A stretch of DNA of 64,000 nt, from NCBI GenBank assembly GCA_021186555.1, contig JAJKFL010000014.1, positions 30,086,033-30,150,032 of the forward strand. The letters are read 5' to 3'. Made by a program: the position numbers and the translations under genes. The notes beneath the pieces are model-generated. The model worked only from the letters and a program-made list of their open reading frames with translations, did no database searches and was not told the DNA's origin. The stretch comes from Reticulitermes speratus (taxonomy: Eukaryota; Arthropoda; Insecta; Blattodea; Rhinotermitidae). Below, in pieces: positions 35,614 through 46,968 of this stretch (its first letter is position 1; each line of letters begins with the position of its first letter).

Positions 35614-36439
35614 AATGCAATTTTACCACTTACTTTACCTTCCCTAGAGGTGCCCATACATGAAGAGACTTACTCAAGGTAAGTCTGCACACAACTAAGT
35701 CGGAAGATGAGTGTGAATACTGTTAGCGCCCACTAACTAGGCGACTTTTCACATATCTGCACATATCTTTAGTGGAACGGAAACATAAAAGTAGTGGCAG
35801 TGCTTTACTTATCCCAACCGAAGACGCTGTATTATTTGGCTTGACGGTTGCATTAAGAAAGAAAGAAAGAAAGAAAAATATCCAAATGGCTGAAAAATCG
35901 GTTACCAGACAGACCGAACAATTCGCAAATTATTTATTCCTTTTATACGACTGCATTTTTCGTCAGCGCTTCAATCAACTTCAGTTTTTCTAAACATTTA
36001 TTACAGCACTATTTCTTAACCGTTTATTACACTAATCTTAACCTGTAACCTTCCATAAACAAGGCAGAGATTTATAAAGTTCAATAGACTGCTCAACAAA
36101 CTCATGCCTGAGGTGTCATAAACCTGTCGACGAACAGGCACACAATAAACTGTCAATTAACGCACGATATGATGGACGTCCAATATCAATAGTAAGTACT
36201 GATCAGGTCAAGACCGCATCTACCTCTGCCTTCTGTAACCTGCACTCACCATACACGTTCAAAATGTGTCTGTCACCGTCTGTGGCACGCAGCGAAACAA
36301 GCAAGCGGCGGCAGATTGCTCGTAGGTTCGACTGGAGACTTGGGTAAGTCTTAAGACTTGCATAATATACAGGAGCTTAGCGTCAGACTTAGCTCTGTGC
36401 AGAGTTGCCTGGAGATAAGTATCCTCATGTATGGGACCC
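35614..36439. other. No gene; AAAG microsatellite
   Basis: (AAAG)n at 35855-35878. No gene recognised. Confidence 0.45.
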
Positions 36440-36650
36440 TTTAGGACTAGTGGCCAATTTTCACGCCCATACAGAAGAGAAGGAAAATTATAATTTTGCG
36501 CACTTGAATCGTTTTTAGACAGTAACTGAGAAGGCTTAATATTCTAAACTTAATGGTAGCAAGTATTCGTCGAATTTATTCTCTCATCCCCCAAAATCGT
36601 ATTTTGATTTTAATGTCATTGCCACATATTTGAAATTCCCTACATTTTGA
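36440..36650 (-). pseudogene. Possible LINE relic
   Basis: Minus-strand frame near 36440-36510 reads QNYNFPSLLYGRENWPL, close to the 'LPVLLYGCENWTL' box that follows the polymerase domain in several insect LINEs. Upstream residues are too worn to align. Weak but specific call. Confidence 0.4.
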
Positions 36651-37619
36651 AGGGCCTTTTTATCTTCATACTCACTTGGTCCTGCATTTCGACTTGAAAT
36701 GAACACGTAATTAGCACAATTCTAATTAAAACTAAATGGCAAGAGGTTACAGTGAAAGACATTTTCTATTATAATTCAAGAGGTTTACTGGCTTACTTCG
36801 ATAGGGCAAGTGGGCGAATGCACTAACGAGAGCGATACTTAGGCGATTCTGGCAAATGTAATCCACTTTTCGTGGCACAAATTGCACAGCATGCAAAAAG
36901 TTTGTTACGAAACGCGGCCAGTAATAGCACACTGATGTCAGTCATCGCCTAAAATTGCCTACACGAGTTCTCACTACATAGAACGTACACCCCAATCACC
37001 AAATTACACGCTACGGCATAAACAGTAGGCCTACTGTTTATAATTACTGTCTTCTGGATCATGACTCCGTGAACCGTGGCAGAGACTCGGCGCCGTTCAA
37101 CACATCAAATTTCACACACTACTTAGATACAGCGTTCCCCGCCAACCAACTCCATTAAATACAGCCCTTATAATATAATTGTTGCCCAGACATTCGATCT
37201 CATCGCTAAGGAGCTCTTAACATTCACTGCAGTTTTCACAGCGGCCTGCGACAGGACCTTGAATAATCACAGTCAACGCTCCCCACCCTACTTAGAGCCA
37301 CAAGCCCTTTGAAAACTACATATAAACCGTCAGTTAGTGCCTCGTGTAGAACAGAGTGTTTATATTAGAAAGACCAATTTGTGCACGCTGTACAAGAAAT
37401 AGTCTGTTTAGTATGAGAATCTTACGAAAACACAAACTGGACAAGACACAGAGGTTCAAAGTGTTAAACTTGAGGGTACAAATACAATGTTCGGTCACAA
37501 AACAAGTTTACATTGCGTACAATTTCGTGATTAAAGTGTCTAAGTGGACTGTCACTATACCACGGGAATTCGTCGCCGATCGATTAACACGTTTCCAGTG
37601 CTGAAGTCAAATCTTTGCG
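36651..37619. other. No recognisable gene
   Basis: No family signature recognised on either strand. Confidence 0.4.
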
Positions 37620-37860
37620 GCCACAAATTTAATAATTGTGAAATGGGAACAGTTGTGACATGCCGGCCGATAACACAAGACAAGGACGTGTTTCAACAGA
37701 GTATAGAAAGGCTCATCCCAAAATAGATAAATGTCTGGATCAATATGAAGACTATGTGGAAGAGTAATGGGACAGCAGTACAATTAATTCTGAAGTGTTC
37801 TTATTGGACTTTAAAACAAAGAACCCAAAACATACGCATTGCAAACTTATTTTCTGACCG
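37620..37860 (+). pseudogene. Mariner-like transposase C-terminal relic
   Basis: The plus strand reads FQQSIERLIPK, a frameshift, then KCLDQYEDYVEE and a stop (about 37726-37765), a good match to the mariner C-terminus 'FQQGIEKLVPR.DKCLN..GDYVEK'. Related to 31170-31420 at DNA level. The catalytic domain is absent. Confidence 0.7.
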
Positions 37861-39126
37861 ACCCTCGTACTAACAAGTGGCCTTTAAAGGGCATTATCCT
37901 GAAATCATTGCCTAGGGGGTTCCATGTGGGTCACCCAGCTTTCAAATTTCCGACCAAATACGTGTATAAAGTTCTCATCTCTTCCCTGCATGCTACAAGG
38001 CCGAACATGACACTAATTACCAGCATAAACCACCGACTTCTGCGAATGAGACGTGACACATTTTCAGCTAGGTCCTCAACATTACACAGACATACAGGAA
38101 TGAAAAAAAATCATATTGTGTAAAGTTAAACAGCTGTCAACATGATCGAGGCATGATGGCGTGATCAAAATGGGACCAAAATCATGAACATCAGCGTTTC
38201 ATGAACTTTGCGGAGCCCTTGCCTCAAAACCTTAGTGCAGTCTCATGCAAGCAAGTAAACAATGCACGCTGCATCACGAGTGCCAACCCAGTGAACAGGA
38301 TGCACAAGCACCACTACCGCAGTTCAAGGCCACGGCAGAGAAATCTGGGTCACTGTACAAGTCAAAGAACCGAATATTACTTCGAGTAGACAAATGGGGT
38401 TAATGACAAATACATAATTATAAACTGGAAATGACAAAAGGGAATTACTGATATTTAACTTGATTGCGAAGGTATTTAACCGTACTTTATAAGCTGCATA
38501 GATTATACAGAGTGGAATGATAAACTGATTGCATTTATCTATAATATATCTAAAAACGTTATCAGTAACTCCAATACTACAATGGGTCAAATGACAGTAC
38601 GATAGCGAATAATCGAGTGGAAAGAATGTAAAAGAAAGCGATCGTGGCCCAAGTTTATGGTACTACCCCAGCGTTTGCCTGGAGGGACAGAGGTTAATCA
38701 CGAAAAATCTGCCACGACACCAGGTGTCCCGGCCGAGATTCGATCCCCCAAACCTCTAGAATAAATGTAAGACACGACCGCTTGAGACGAGATGCTTGGT
38801 GATGGGGAGTTATGAATCATTAGCTGGAATTAGATGATCACAGCCCGTTTCAAGGTTACGACCAGCATCTGCCTGGAGGAAGAGGAAAAACGCGTACCCT
38901 TCTCCATTTGAAGACTCGGATCTCCGCATCTCCCCAACCCAAAGCGGCGCAACTGTCCATAAGCACTCCCAAATTAAACACAAAATTTGTAATCTTAGAC
39001 ATTTCACGGACTGTCACATTCATAATGCAATGGGAGAGAGAGAGGAAAAAAAGAAACCTCGACTCTGCTTGCTTTTAGTTTATCTATATTTATTTACGGT
39101 GCATTCAACGACGCCGTCAGCATCTC
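37861..39126. other. No recognisable gene
   Basis: A SINE-like box-B word occurs on the minus strand near 38735-38745 (GGGGGATCGAATCTCGGCC) without a readable head; it is left as a note. Otherwise featureless. Confidence 0.4.
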
Positions 39127-39463
39127 AGACTAAAGAGTACAGCATCAATTGGTAGGGTGGTTAGAGTGTCTATGTCAGTGGTTCCCAACCTCTGGTCGCG
39201 ACCCAAATCAGGGTCGGGGGGGGGGGGGGGGGGGCGCCTGACGTACGGTCGCGAGAGGGTTTTATGGACAACTCGACAATTGTTTTTAAAAATCAAAATT
39301 TGTACCTAAATTCAAAAAGAATGATCGAGAAAATTTACTTATTAAATCCGTATTTAATATTGTATTCACCGTGCATCTTGTATAAATTAAAATTGCAATT
39401 AAAACCAACTTGATGCACCTTCACTATTAAAAATTTTAATAGTAGATTAATTAACTCTTAATT

Positions 39464-39507
39464 AACCCGACATGTTTCGGTCAGGTACCTGACCATCTTC
39501 AGGGGTT
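39464..39507 (-). ncRNA. Hammerhead ribozyme motif, 8-bp stem II
   Basis: Minus strand: AACCC, CTGAAGA, T, then GGTCAGGTACCTGACC (a perfect 16-nt palindrome), GAAA, CATG, TC, GGGTT. Stem I is five perfect pairs. The stem II palindrome can fold on itself only with a strained tip, but would pair perfectly between two molecules, in line with a dimeric ribozyme. All core residues are present. Confidence 0.75.
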
Positions 39508-39555
39508 TACTACATCATATCATATCATATATGGTCTACGCAACTAAATGTAGTA

Positions 39556-39599
39556 AACTCCTGAAGATGGTCAGGTACCTAACCGAAACATGTCGGGTT
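39556..39599 (+). ncRNA. Hammerhead ribozyme motif (opposite arm)
   Basis: The plus-strand partner of 39464-39507: AACTC, CTGAAGA (39561-39567), T, GGTCAGGTACCTAACC, GAAA, CATG, TC, GGGTT (39595-39599). Compared with its partner, stem I has one wobble pair and stem II one mismatch; the core is unchanged. Confidence 0.75.
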
Positions 39600-40190
39600 A
39601 ATTAAGAGTTAATTAATCTACTATTAAAATTTTTAATAGTGAAGGTGCATCAAGTTGGTTTTAATTTCAATTTTAATTTATTAAATCTGTGTTTATTAAT
39701 ATTAAACATACTGGAGCAATTACATTTTAAATAACTAATGAACACACTTTGTTATTGTACGGTACAACGTAGTTGTACTTAAAGCCATAGTACTTCTAAT
39801 GTTCATTCCACATTGCAGTCATATTGAGGCGGGGAGTCAATTCGACTGTACTGAAAAGAGAGAAGAATCCTAGGCGTGACTGTACGTGCAGTAGCGGCAG
39901 CGAAGCCTCCCCTCTCTCCTTCTGGTAGTTCACATTTTTTACACTAAAAATTTAATACTGTTTAATACGTGGCAATGTTATGTAGAGTTCTAAAAAAGGC
40001 ATTAGTATTAGTTCATTTATAGTAAATATGACTGACTATTGCCGTTTCCATGGTAGGGTCGCGGGTCACATACCGTTTGCTACTTTAGGGTCACACACAT
40101 GAAAGGTTGGGAACTGCTGGTCTATGTGCTGAGATCTGAACCCAGGACCTGTGAATACGAAGCAGAGTGCTAGACGTTCGGCGACAGTAT

Positions 40191-40799
40191 AAATTTCGAG
40201 GCTGCACTGTGTTGCATTGGAAGGTGTGGGATTAAGGACTACGAATTGAAAGAGCCTGTGGCCATTTTAAGTTACTAGTTGAGAATGCCTCCTGAATTTC
40301 AACGGCAAATAATTTCCTGCGAATCTTCATCCCGCGCCACCTTTACGCCTTACCTATATCCCTTTCATACCCATGCCCCTTCCTTCCTAATTCTAACAGA
40401 TAGTCAGCTCGAACGTTGCACATCAGTCAGTGCGTGAAAATTACAAACTTCCGCGGAACGCATGACAAAGATATCACATGCTTCGTCAGTTATAAACTGC
40501 CTCCTACAACATTACTTATTAAACACTCGTGAAACGACCTGATGGAAATCTGACAGGGTAACAGGGCGTTTTAAAACATTCGAAGAGCAGAAAAATGTTA
40601 TGCGTCAATACGAACGCCTACACTCATTTTATAGCACGTTCTTCGCGAAATTTACATATCAATATAGTTTTTATGCTCACTTATCATAGACCCAAACTTC
40701 TTCAGTTTCTTTCATGTTATCCACCACATAAATAACACTACAATGCGGTCGCATTTTATGCGAATTTGAAACACTGCGATGGTAAAAATATTAATAAAC
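40191..40799. other. No recognisable gene
   Basis: No signature recognised. Confidence 0.4.
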
Positions 40800-41090
40800 T
40801 TCCACCTTAAGATCACTGTATTCAACTTACTGTACCAACTAAATGCACATTATTAGTTACATATAAGTATCAAACACATAGCTCCGACATGTTTCGGTAC
40901 AAGCGCACCACCTCGGGAAGCACAATATGCCAGGTTTAAAACCAACTGCTAGTGACAAGCCACTATTTACAAGGTTCCACAGTCTGTAGTAGGCTCTGTT
41001 GTTGATGTCATTTATGTATAAAAGGTACATCTTTATGAGCAAAATTTAAAATAATGTAAGTCTAAAACTTAAAAACCTTCGTCAGACCAG
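40800..41090 (-). repeat. Solo class A unit with worn hammerhead
   Basis: Aligns with one arm of the pair at 1454-2150: TACCAACTAAATGCACATTA, then a minus-strand motif at 40882-40918. The motif keeps GGTGCGCTTGTACC, GAAA and CATGTCGGAG, but CTGATGA is changed to CCGAGG. GCCAGGTTTAAAACCAACTG and a TGTAGTAGGCTCTG stretch follow, as in the other arm. The tail motif is recognisable on the outer side (AAGGTGGAAGTTTATTAA). Confidence 0.65.
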
Positions 41091-42878
41091 CCTTCAACAT
41101 CAAGTGCGGAGAGAACGCATCCTAATTAGGCGCGTATTGCATCTCCTGTTCCTTTAGTGTTCCAAGGATATGGTAATTTTTTCAGCGCACCAAATTAATA
41201 AATAAAATTGTCATTAAATTAACTTTTAGTTATTTATCTACAATAGGTTTAAACGTATGTTTAAAAGCAAAATACGTTACCATAGTTGTAGATGTATCGT
41301 TCCGAGAACGCACCCTTCCTACTTTACATTTATTCCTATGGAAAAAATAGTCTTGAATTATGCGAGGTCTTCAGTAACCACCCGTCGCATAAAATGCGAC
41401 CGCACTGTAACATACGGCAACATAAGGGTCTATAATGTTGCTGATTGGGAACAGGGGAATGTATGTATGTATGGTTTTATTTACGTTTCAATACACGTCG
41501 AATGAATCGGAAAATGCTTCAATTAAATGTCGTATATCTTAATGAGATTACACTTCACGTCACGCACAAACGTTTTGTTAAGAGAAATGAACTTCAAGCA
41601 AATAACAGAGACCATTACATGACAAAGACCGAAATCAAATTCGCCCGAAAACATTCGATATACACGCTTGTACCGTATTTAGTACCGCTGATATCCGCAC
41701 ATTTATTTTGAAGGTAAATCATGAAGGAAGGAAGGAAGGAAGGAGGGATGGACGCGACCTAACTGCCGTCATTTTATGTACTTCGTGCGATGAACACGCA
41801 ACAAATCAAACTAAATATTCTTGGAAAACAAGTACGTATTTTACTTTCTCTCGAAATTCAGGTTATGAAGCAGCAAACAATGCAACACATAAGAATCAGG
41901 ATGCTTCTCCCATATTCAACAGATGCTACCTGAAATCGGTTGCAACCCCGTTCGTATCTGCAGACACGAGAAAATAGATAAAATACATTTTAGGCGCGTT
42001 CACAAAATTGCGAAAGCGACTATTAGCTTCATCTTGTCTGTCCGTCCGTCCGTCCGCATGGAATAACTCGGCTCCCACTGGACGGATTATCATGAAATCT
42101 GACATCTAGTATTTTTCGAAAATATATCGAGAAAATTCAAGTTACATTAAAATCTGATAAGAATAACAGGTACTTTACTCGCTGAATTCTTCTTAGAATG
42201 AGAAATATTTCAGAATAAAGTTGTAGAGAAAATCGAAAGAAACATTTGATATGCAATAACTTTTTTTTTCCGAAAATCGTGCCGTTTATGAGATAATGTG
42301 GAAAAATATGGTAGTGCCACATAGGCCGCAAATAACAATATGGCGCATGCGCTCTGCATGCTGGATAACTAAGGCTACAGACACAGAATATACAATACAT
42401 TGCTTTTCCACGGCAACAATGGTTACTCGAACGCGCCTCAATGTAACATATTCAATGGCGTAGATTAAGCGCCCTGCCTCGAAGTGCAAAACCTTAAACC
42501 TCGCAAAATTTCGCCTTCTCGGCTTCAAACTACAACAACGGTTCTTAGACCATGGACGAAATGTCCCACTTATTTCATGCAGGCGGGCATGCGCAAATAC
42601 TGTTATTCTGCACTTTCAATTTTGAATATTAAATCCACGGTGACGTGACCATTCTGTAAAGCAAACTTCTTGGATCGAGTTACCTGAAGATTAACGCAGC
42701 CCGTCAGATTACCCCGTTATTTCTGTACGTCCTATACATATTTCGCCGGTACGTATTCCGCCAAGGGACACAACAAGCAGGTTCAGGAAATCTGGGTGTG
42801 GGTCACAAATTAACCAAGAAGCGGAATGCACAAATTCCCCCAAGTACTCTGGAGGGTCACATAAATTCAATTTGTGAC
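41091..42878. other. No gene; AAGG and CCGT microsatellites
   Basis: (AAGG)n at 41723-41745 and a (CCGT)n run at about 42037-42057. The latter is followed by GGAATAACTCGGCTCCCACT and GGACGGATTATCATGAAATC, a phrase that looks like a widespread insect repeat but was not assigned. No gene recognised. Confidence 0.45.
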
Positions 42879-43119
42879 ACACGGAGTCGGTACAGCGGCT
42901 AGGCTACGGGCTGGTCTACCAAGCAATCGTGGTTCTATTACAGACGGAGGCAAAAAATTGTTTCATACTCCAAACTGTCCAGACCGGCTATGGGGTCCAC
43001 CAAACCTCTTATACAAAGGGAGCCGGGGGCTCTTTCCCAGGGAGAAGAGCGACCGGCCGTGAGTCTGACCACTCAAATCCACATAATGCGTGGAATTATA
43101 TCTACACCCCCCTCCATGA
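42879..43119 (+). repeat. tRNA-derived SINE, family 1 (upstream copy of a dimer)
   Basis: Degenerate head (GAGTCGGTACAGCGGCTAGG, CTACGGGCTGG) with lost box B, then body CCAGACCGGCTATGGGGTCC, CCTCTTATACAAAGGGAGCC, GAGTCTGACCACTCAAATCC and CCCCCTCCATGAG. It stops in its own 3' tail, exactly where the next SINE begins. Confidence 0.75.
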
Positions 43120-43122
43120 GTG

Positions 43123-43400
43123 GGCCGGGATAGCGCAGTCGGTATAGCGACTCGCTACGGGCTGGACGGTCCGGGGATCGAATCCCAGTGGGGGCGAGAT
43201 TTTTCGCAGCCGTCCAGACCGGCCCTGGGGCCCACCCAGCCTCCTATACAATGGGTACCGGGTCTCTTTCCCGGGAGTAAAGAGGCCGGGGCGTGGAGTT
43301 GACCACCCACCCCCATCTAGCGCCGAGGTTAAAGAAAGAGTAGAGCTACAGCTCTACTCCCCCTCCATGCCTTCATGGCGTGCACAGGGACAACGTTACC
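43123..43400 (+). repeat. tRNA-derived SINE, family 1, fullest copy
   Basis: Best-preserved member. The tRNA-like head has box A TAGCGCAGTCGG (43131-43142) and box B GGATCGAATCC (43175-43185). The body has CCAGACCGGCCCTGGGGCCC, CCTCCTATACAATGGGTACC, GGGGCGTGGAGTTGACCACC and ATCTAGCGCCGAGGTTAA. A short palindrome GTAGAGCTACAGCTCTAC (about 43340-43357) precedes the tail CTTCATGGCGTGCACAGGGA. It would be transcribed by RNA polymerase III from the internal boxes; mobility would need LINE enzymes in trans. Confidence 0.85.
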
Positions 43401-43773
43401 TATCGGCTGATGCGATACAAGAAGTCGAACACTGCCAGTAACTTTACAACAAGAATCACGAGAAAGGTAAGGAAACTTTACAAAAAATCTAATTACACAA
43501 GCCTACGAGCACGAGAAAGCATATCTGGATTGATCTGTTGACGTATGGTTGACAGGCTCTTGGCTCACCGACAAGTGAAGCAATCATGGACATACAGTTC
43601 CTCTTTCAAAACATCATACATATTCGAGATTAAAAATGAACAGAATTATCCCACCAAACATTCATGGTTCGGCCCATTTACACATTACGCCTAGCATTAA
43701 CTAAATTACAGAGAAAATTGATTTGCAAATGTGCAACACATACCGTCTCCTCCATGACGTTTTGTATCCAAAG
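43401..43773. other. No recognisable gene
   Basis: No signature recognised. Confidence 0.4.
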
Positions 43774-43785
43774 TTTATTGTACAT

Positions 43786-44237
43786 TGAATTATTTGTACC
43801 AACAAATGCACTAAGACAGTTTTTTCACTGTTTTCTTTATTATAAGGATGCCCCAATACGCATTTCGGCAGTTATTCTGCCATCATCAGGGGGTATTTTA
43901 AGTGAGTATTTACATAGACCAATTCTTTGTTTACGTCATAACAGTGAGTCAGTATTTGTTACCACATCATATAAAATTTTGTAAAATTAGTGGTATTGTT
44001 AAGCTGCTAAAAGTTATTAAATTTTAAAAATTACAATAAAATCAAGTAGTATATTATACTACCCTCTATAGTATAATTATTAATTAATGGCAGCGTGGTC
44101 CTATTTTCTGCGTGTATTCCAGTTATCTGTGTGTTATGTGTTGGTAGGACCTCCTTTCCTCCTGTCTGCGTGGTTAATGCATTTGTTGGTACAAATAATT
44201 CAATTATAAAAAGATGCACGGTGAATATAAAGTGAAA
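43786..44237 (-). mobile_element. Class A hammerhead element with exact 12-bp duplication
   Basis: A 452-bp element flanked by the exact duplication TTTATTGTACAT (43774-43785 and 44238-44249). It begins TGAATTATTTGTACCAACAA and its inverted copy lies at 44178-44202. Beyond the right arm only, a 35-nt tail (44203-44237) contains GATGCACGGTGAATATAAAG and ends GTGAAA. It holds one minus-strand hammerhead at 43851-43893. No frame of note: the small 43664-43984 and 44031-44258 frames read across the boundaries. Non-autonomous, Penelope-like by structure. Confidence 0.85.
43851..43893 (-). ncRNA. Hammerhead ribozyme motif, 5-bp stem II
   Basis: Minus strand: CCCC, CTGATGA, T, GGCAG, five-nucleotide loop, CTGCC, GAAA, TGCGTA, TT, GGGG. 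Stem I is four G-C pairs and stem II five perfect pairs. Stem III is TGC against GTA (one wobble) with no loop. The cleavage triplet would be ATT, allowed (UH) but not the usual GTC. Confidence 0.75.
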
Positions 44238-44249
44238 TTTATTGTACAT

Positions 44250-44979
44250 GTTTCCCATCGGCTGATATCAAGCTGTCGCGAACTCAAATAGTCTTCAGAA
44301 ATTAACAAAAACACGCCACGGTCATTCTATCTCCCGCAATGTGCTGAAATCTCATTACTACGTCTGTCTGTCTGAAGTTTATGCAAGAGGAATAAAACAC
44401 CGTACACCGTACTCCCCCTTATGTTCTCAAGGATTTCACGTCCGCATTCTCCTTTTTGCACTCCGTTTACAACACCTGTAGCTAAGTATGTGGAGAGATT
44501 CGTCAATCAGAAATTTCGTGTACAACACGACACTAAAATCTGTAATCGGTTTAGGATTTTCAAATTCACATACACAGATATACTCAATGGGACATCAAAA
44601 TATTAAAAGCCGTCTGTCTCATGTCCGTTAGGCCTGTATCTAGCTGCAGAGATGTCATCCCTTATAAATATTGGCCTAGGAATTTCGTACAGTGAAAGAG
44701 CAAGGCACAGGCTTGTCACAGGCTACAAGCAATAACATCGTCACTATTACAGAACCCATGTGCACGGCCTCGTTTAACGAAAGCAATGACTGGACAGTCT
44801 GCAACTAATTCTACTGCGCCCCTAAAAACAATTTATACCCAAACAATAACGATGTCGGCCGTATCAGTGAAGAAGGTCTGGAAGTCTTTAACTGACAGAT
44901 TAAAACTGACCGCGTATACTCGTATACACTACGGCCAGTAGTCATGATACCCCCGTGAGAATCTGAAATCTCACGCGAT
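44250..44979. other. No recognisable gene
   Basis: No signature recognised. Confidence 0.4.
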
Positions 44980-45060
44980 ATGGAGGCAGCATGCTCTTCC
45001 GAAACGTCGGTAACTATTCACCAGTCAACACGGCATAACATCCCAGAATACTTCGATCCT
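44980..45060 (+). repeat. Solo class B unit, 3' half
   Basis: GATATGGAGGCAGCATGC then CTTCCGAAACGTCGG and the class B tail TAACTATTCACCAGTCAACA, CGGCATAACATCCCAGAA. The first core piece (CTGANGA) is lost, so it is not an active ribozyme. Confidence 0.6.
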
Positions 45061-46394
45061 TTCAAACCTCACATTTCCCAACGTCTAAGCTTATTATAGT
45101 CAGAAGTGACTGTTGCAAATCAACGTGAATCCTACTATGCTTGCCTTTCAGTTCTGTGTTAAGAATAGTGAATACACAGGAAACTGCGTTACCATGGCTA
45201 CGAAATCGAGAAGAGAGGTGATGTAAGATTTCAGTGCCATCTGTTTGCTCAACGTGAGACGGTAAACACGGGTTATGGCGCTTGGCGCATGACAGCCAAC
45301 AACCCAACTTTCAGGCATCGACTAGCACATGTCGAAAGAGGTTCGTAGAGACGCGATGTCAACAAATAGCAATTTTTATACACTTTGAAAGGATAAAGAG
45401 AAAGCTTTTTAATGGATCGTGACTGTTTTTCCTCACATACTTCCAATGTCTCGGCTCGTTAAAAGGAAAACAAGTACACAGACGTCACACGAAAGGGTCA
45501 GAATCGTCTCCGGAATTTAATATCGTAAGCCATCCTGAGCCAACATATGATTAACGAAGTGCGAAAACCTCAACTACGAAGTCACATAACCAAACAACAG
45601 AATCACAGTCAGTCATACTGCGGATAACTGGCTTCAGTGTAAACTGCGAAGAAACTTGTATTCAGAGTAATGCAAGGTACATTTTGTAGAGGACCTTGAC
45701 AATAACGATCCATTACACAACTATGTGCAGCAATATCCACTGTCCAAAGCACACACACCTAATTCATGTACACAACGTTTCGGGACTGGGCATTTCTCCC
45801 ATTTAAGGTGATATTTACTGTAATGACAGGCTTTTAGTAAGAACAGTGACCAGCTGGGATCGCACCCGGAAATATCTGTATATTAATCTTGTATCGAGCT
45901 CTTACGAAACTGAAAGAAACGCTACAATTAGACTACTTGACCAGCCGACCGACTAGGACATTCTCAATACGAGCTACTTCACGGAGTCAAAACGAAATAC
46001 TTCTTACCAACTACTGCCTGGCATTGCATACATGTAGCAAGAAGCTGACTGTGCAGTGCACGGAAAATGCTTATAGCCGGATACGGTCTGCACACATAAG
46101 AAACAGAGCTCTGAAATTCTGGACAGTTAGCTCTTAACTTTCGGACTTACATGCTTTGTGTTGTTTATTTTGTCTTATTTACACGAAATGCACTAAAATG
46201 GCGTACCGGGAAGGTGGTATTTGTCATTCCGCTTGCTTCATCTCCGAAAGTTCCCAACAGACTATAATGCAATGTTACACGCGTATATATTATAGGGAGG
46301 TCTACACAGAGGCACCTGCCGGAATTACTTTTGATCCTTTTATCGAGGCAATTATCCCTTACATACAACTTAACGCTCAATAATAATGCCCTGC

Positions 46395-46425
<31 letters not shown>

Positions 46426-46968
46426 CGCCAGATTTATTACTGCGACTAATGCTGCCTGAAGCAATATCGATATTTTCAATCACATAGTATTGCGCTAAAG
46501 CACATTATTAAACATAATATTATTTGATTTCTAATTCGTGTTATATATATCACTCATCCTATGGTTCATTCTATTATTCATTGTCAATGTCTATTTGTTT
46601 ATTAATTCCTTCTATTCTTTAAATGGCTTTCAAGGCATTATCCCACACTACTGCAATTTCTTCTGTATTATTTTTGTGTTGTATCTCCTTTTGTATATTT
46701 TTTCTGTTGTAATATATACATAATGCCTAATATTACATGTTTTGTCTTCAGCTACTTATGTTTGTCGCTTCACCTTCTTATTGTTCTTAATGTTCTCTGT
46801 TTAAATGTTACTTATGTCTATTGTATCTAGCTGACGTTTCTCCCTTAATATACGTTTATGCTGTTTCTGTGATTGGCCCTTAGGCTGTTGAGTGAGCACG
46901 TGAATAAATCTGACTTATTTATGGCAGGGTGCGTGCTGGATTCTACTCAGGACTCGGTTTTCTATTAA
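45061..46968. other. No gene; AT-rich, ATT microsatellite, possible ribozyme relic
   Basis: (ATT)n at 46396-46425 is followed by a T-rich stretch to about 46860. On the minus strand near 45778-45812, CCCGAAACGTTGTGTAC resembles a hammerhead 3' half, but the 5' half reads CTTAAATGGG; weak. No gene recognised. Confidence 0.45.

Larger units (their letters stand above)
39351..39677. mobile_element. Class A hammerhead inverted pair inside a hAT element
   Basis: The arms are about 120 bp, nearly identical inverted copies, around a short centre with ATCATATCATATCATATATG. Each arm has a full hammerhead, pointing outward. About 32 bp (39351-39382), containing TTCACCGTGCATC, extend beyond the left arm only. 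An imperfect target duplication TTATTAAATCYG is at 39339-39350 and 39678-39689. No coding frame. Penelope-like terminal repeats are the best match. Confidence 0.8.
39176..40119. mobile_element. hAT-type non-autonomous element (host of a hammerhead element)
   Basis: A 944-bp element with an exact 8-bp duplication GTCTATGT (39168-39175 and 40120-40127). Inverted ends are CAGTGGTTCCCAACCT on the left and, on the opposite strand, CAGCAGTTCCCAACCTTT on the right. The subterminal regions contain GGTCGCGACCC and GGGTCGCGGGTC words and a G19 run (39216-39234). There is no transposase. About 327 bp of its length is a later hammerhead-element insertion (39351-39677). Confidence 0.85.
39127..40190 (-). 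repeat. tRNA-like SINE split by a hAT insertion
   Basis: The two halves, 39150-39175 and 40120-40190, form one tRNA-like SINE head on the minus strand: a GTCTAGCACTCTGC box-A region, box-B-like CCTGGGTTCAGATCTC (complement about 40131-40146), then CACTCTAACCACCCTACC on the far side. The hAT element at 39176-40119 separates them, and the SINE head resembles that at 4485-4550. Confidence 0.5.

Noticed and set aside
31170-37860. Intact transposase spanning the two related C-terminal relics
   Set aside because: They are separate copies 6 kb apart, each truncated, with no shared ends between them.
42037-42100. CCGTCC repeat with a following GGAATAACTCGG phrase as an element end
   Set aside because: It looks like a known type of dispersed insect repeat, but no boundary, duplication or coding part could be defined.
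43123-43195. tRNA gene from boxes A and B
   Set aside because: Part of a dispersed family of at least eight copies with a common non-tRNA body and tail.
46425-46860. LINE 3' untranslated region
   Set aside because: T-rich composition and a tail-like end are suggestive, but no coding relic adjoins it.
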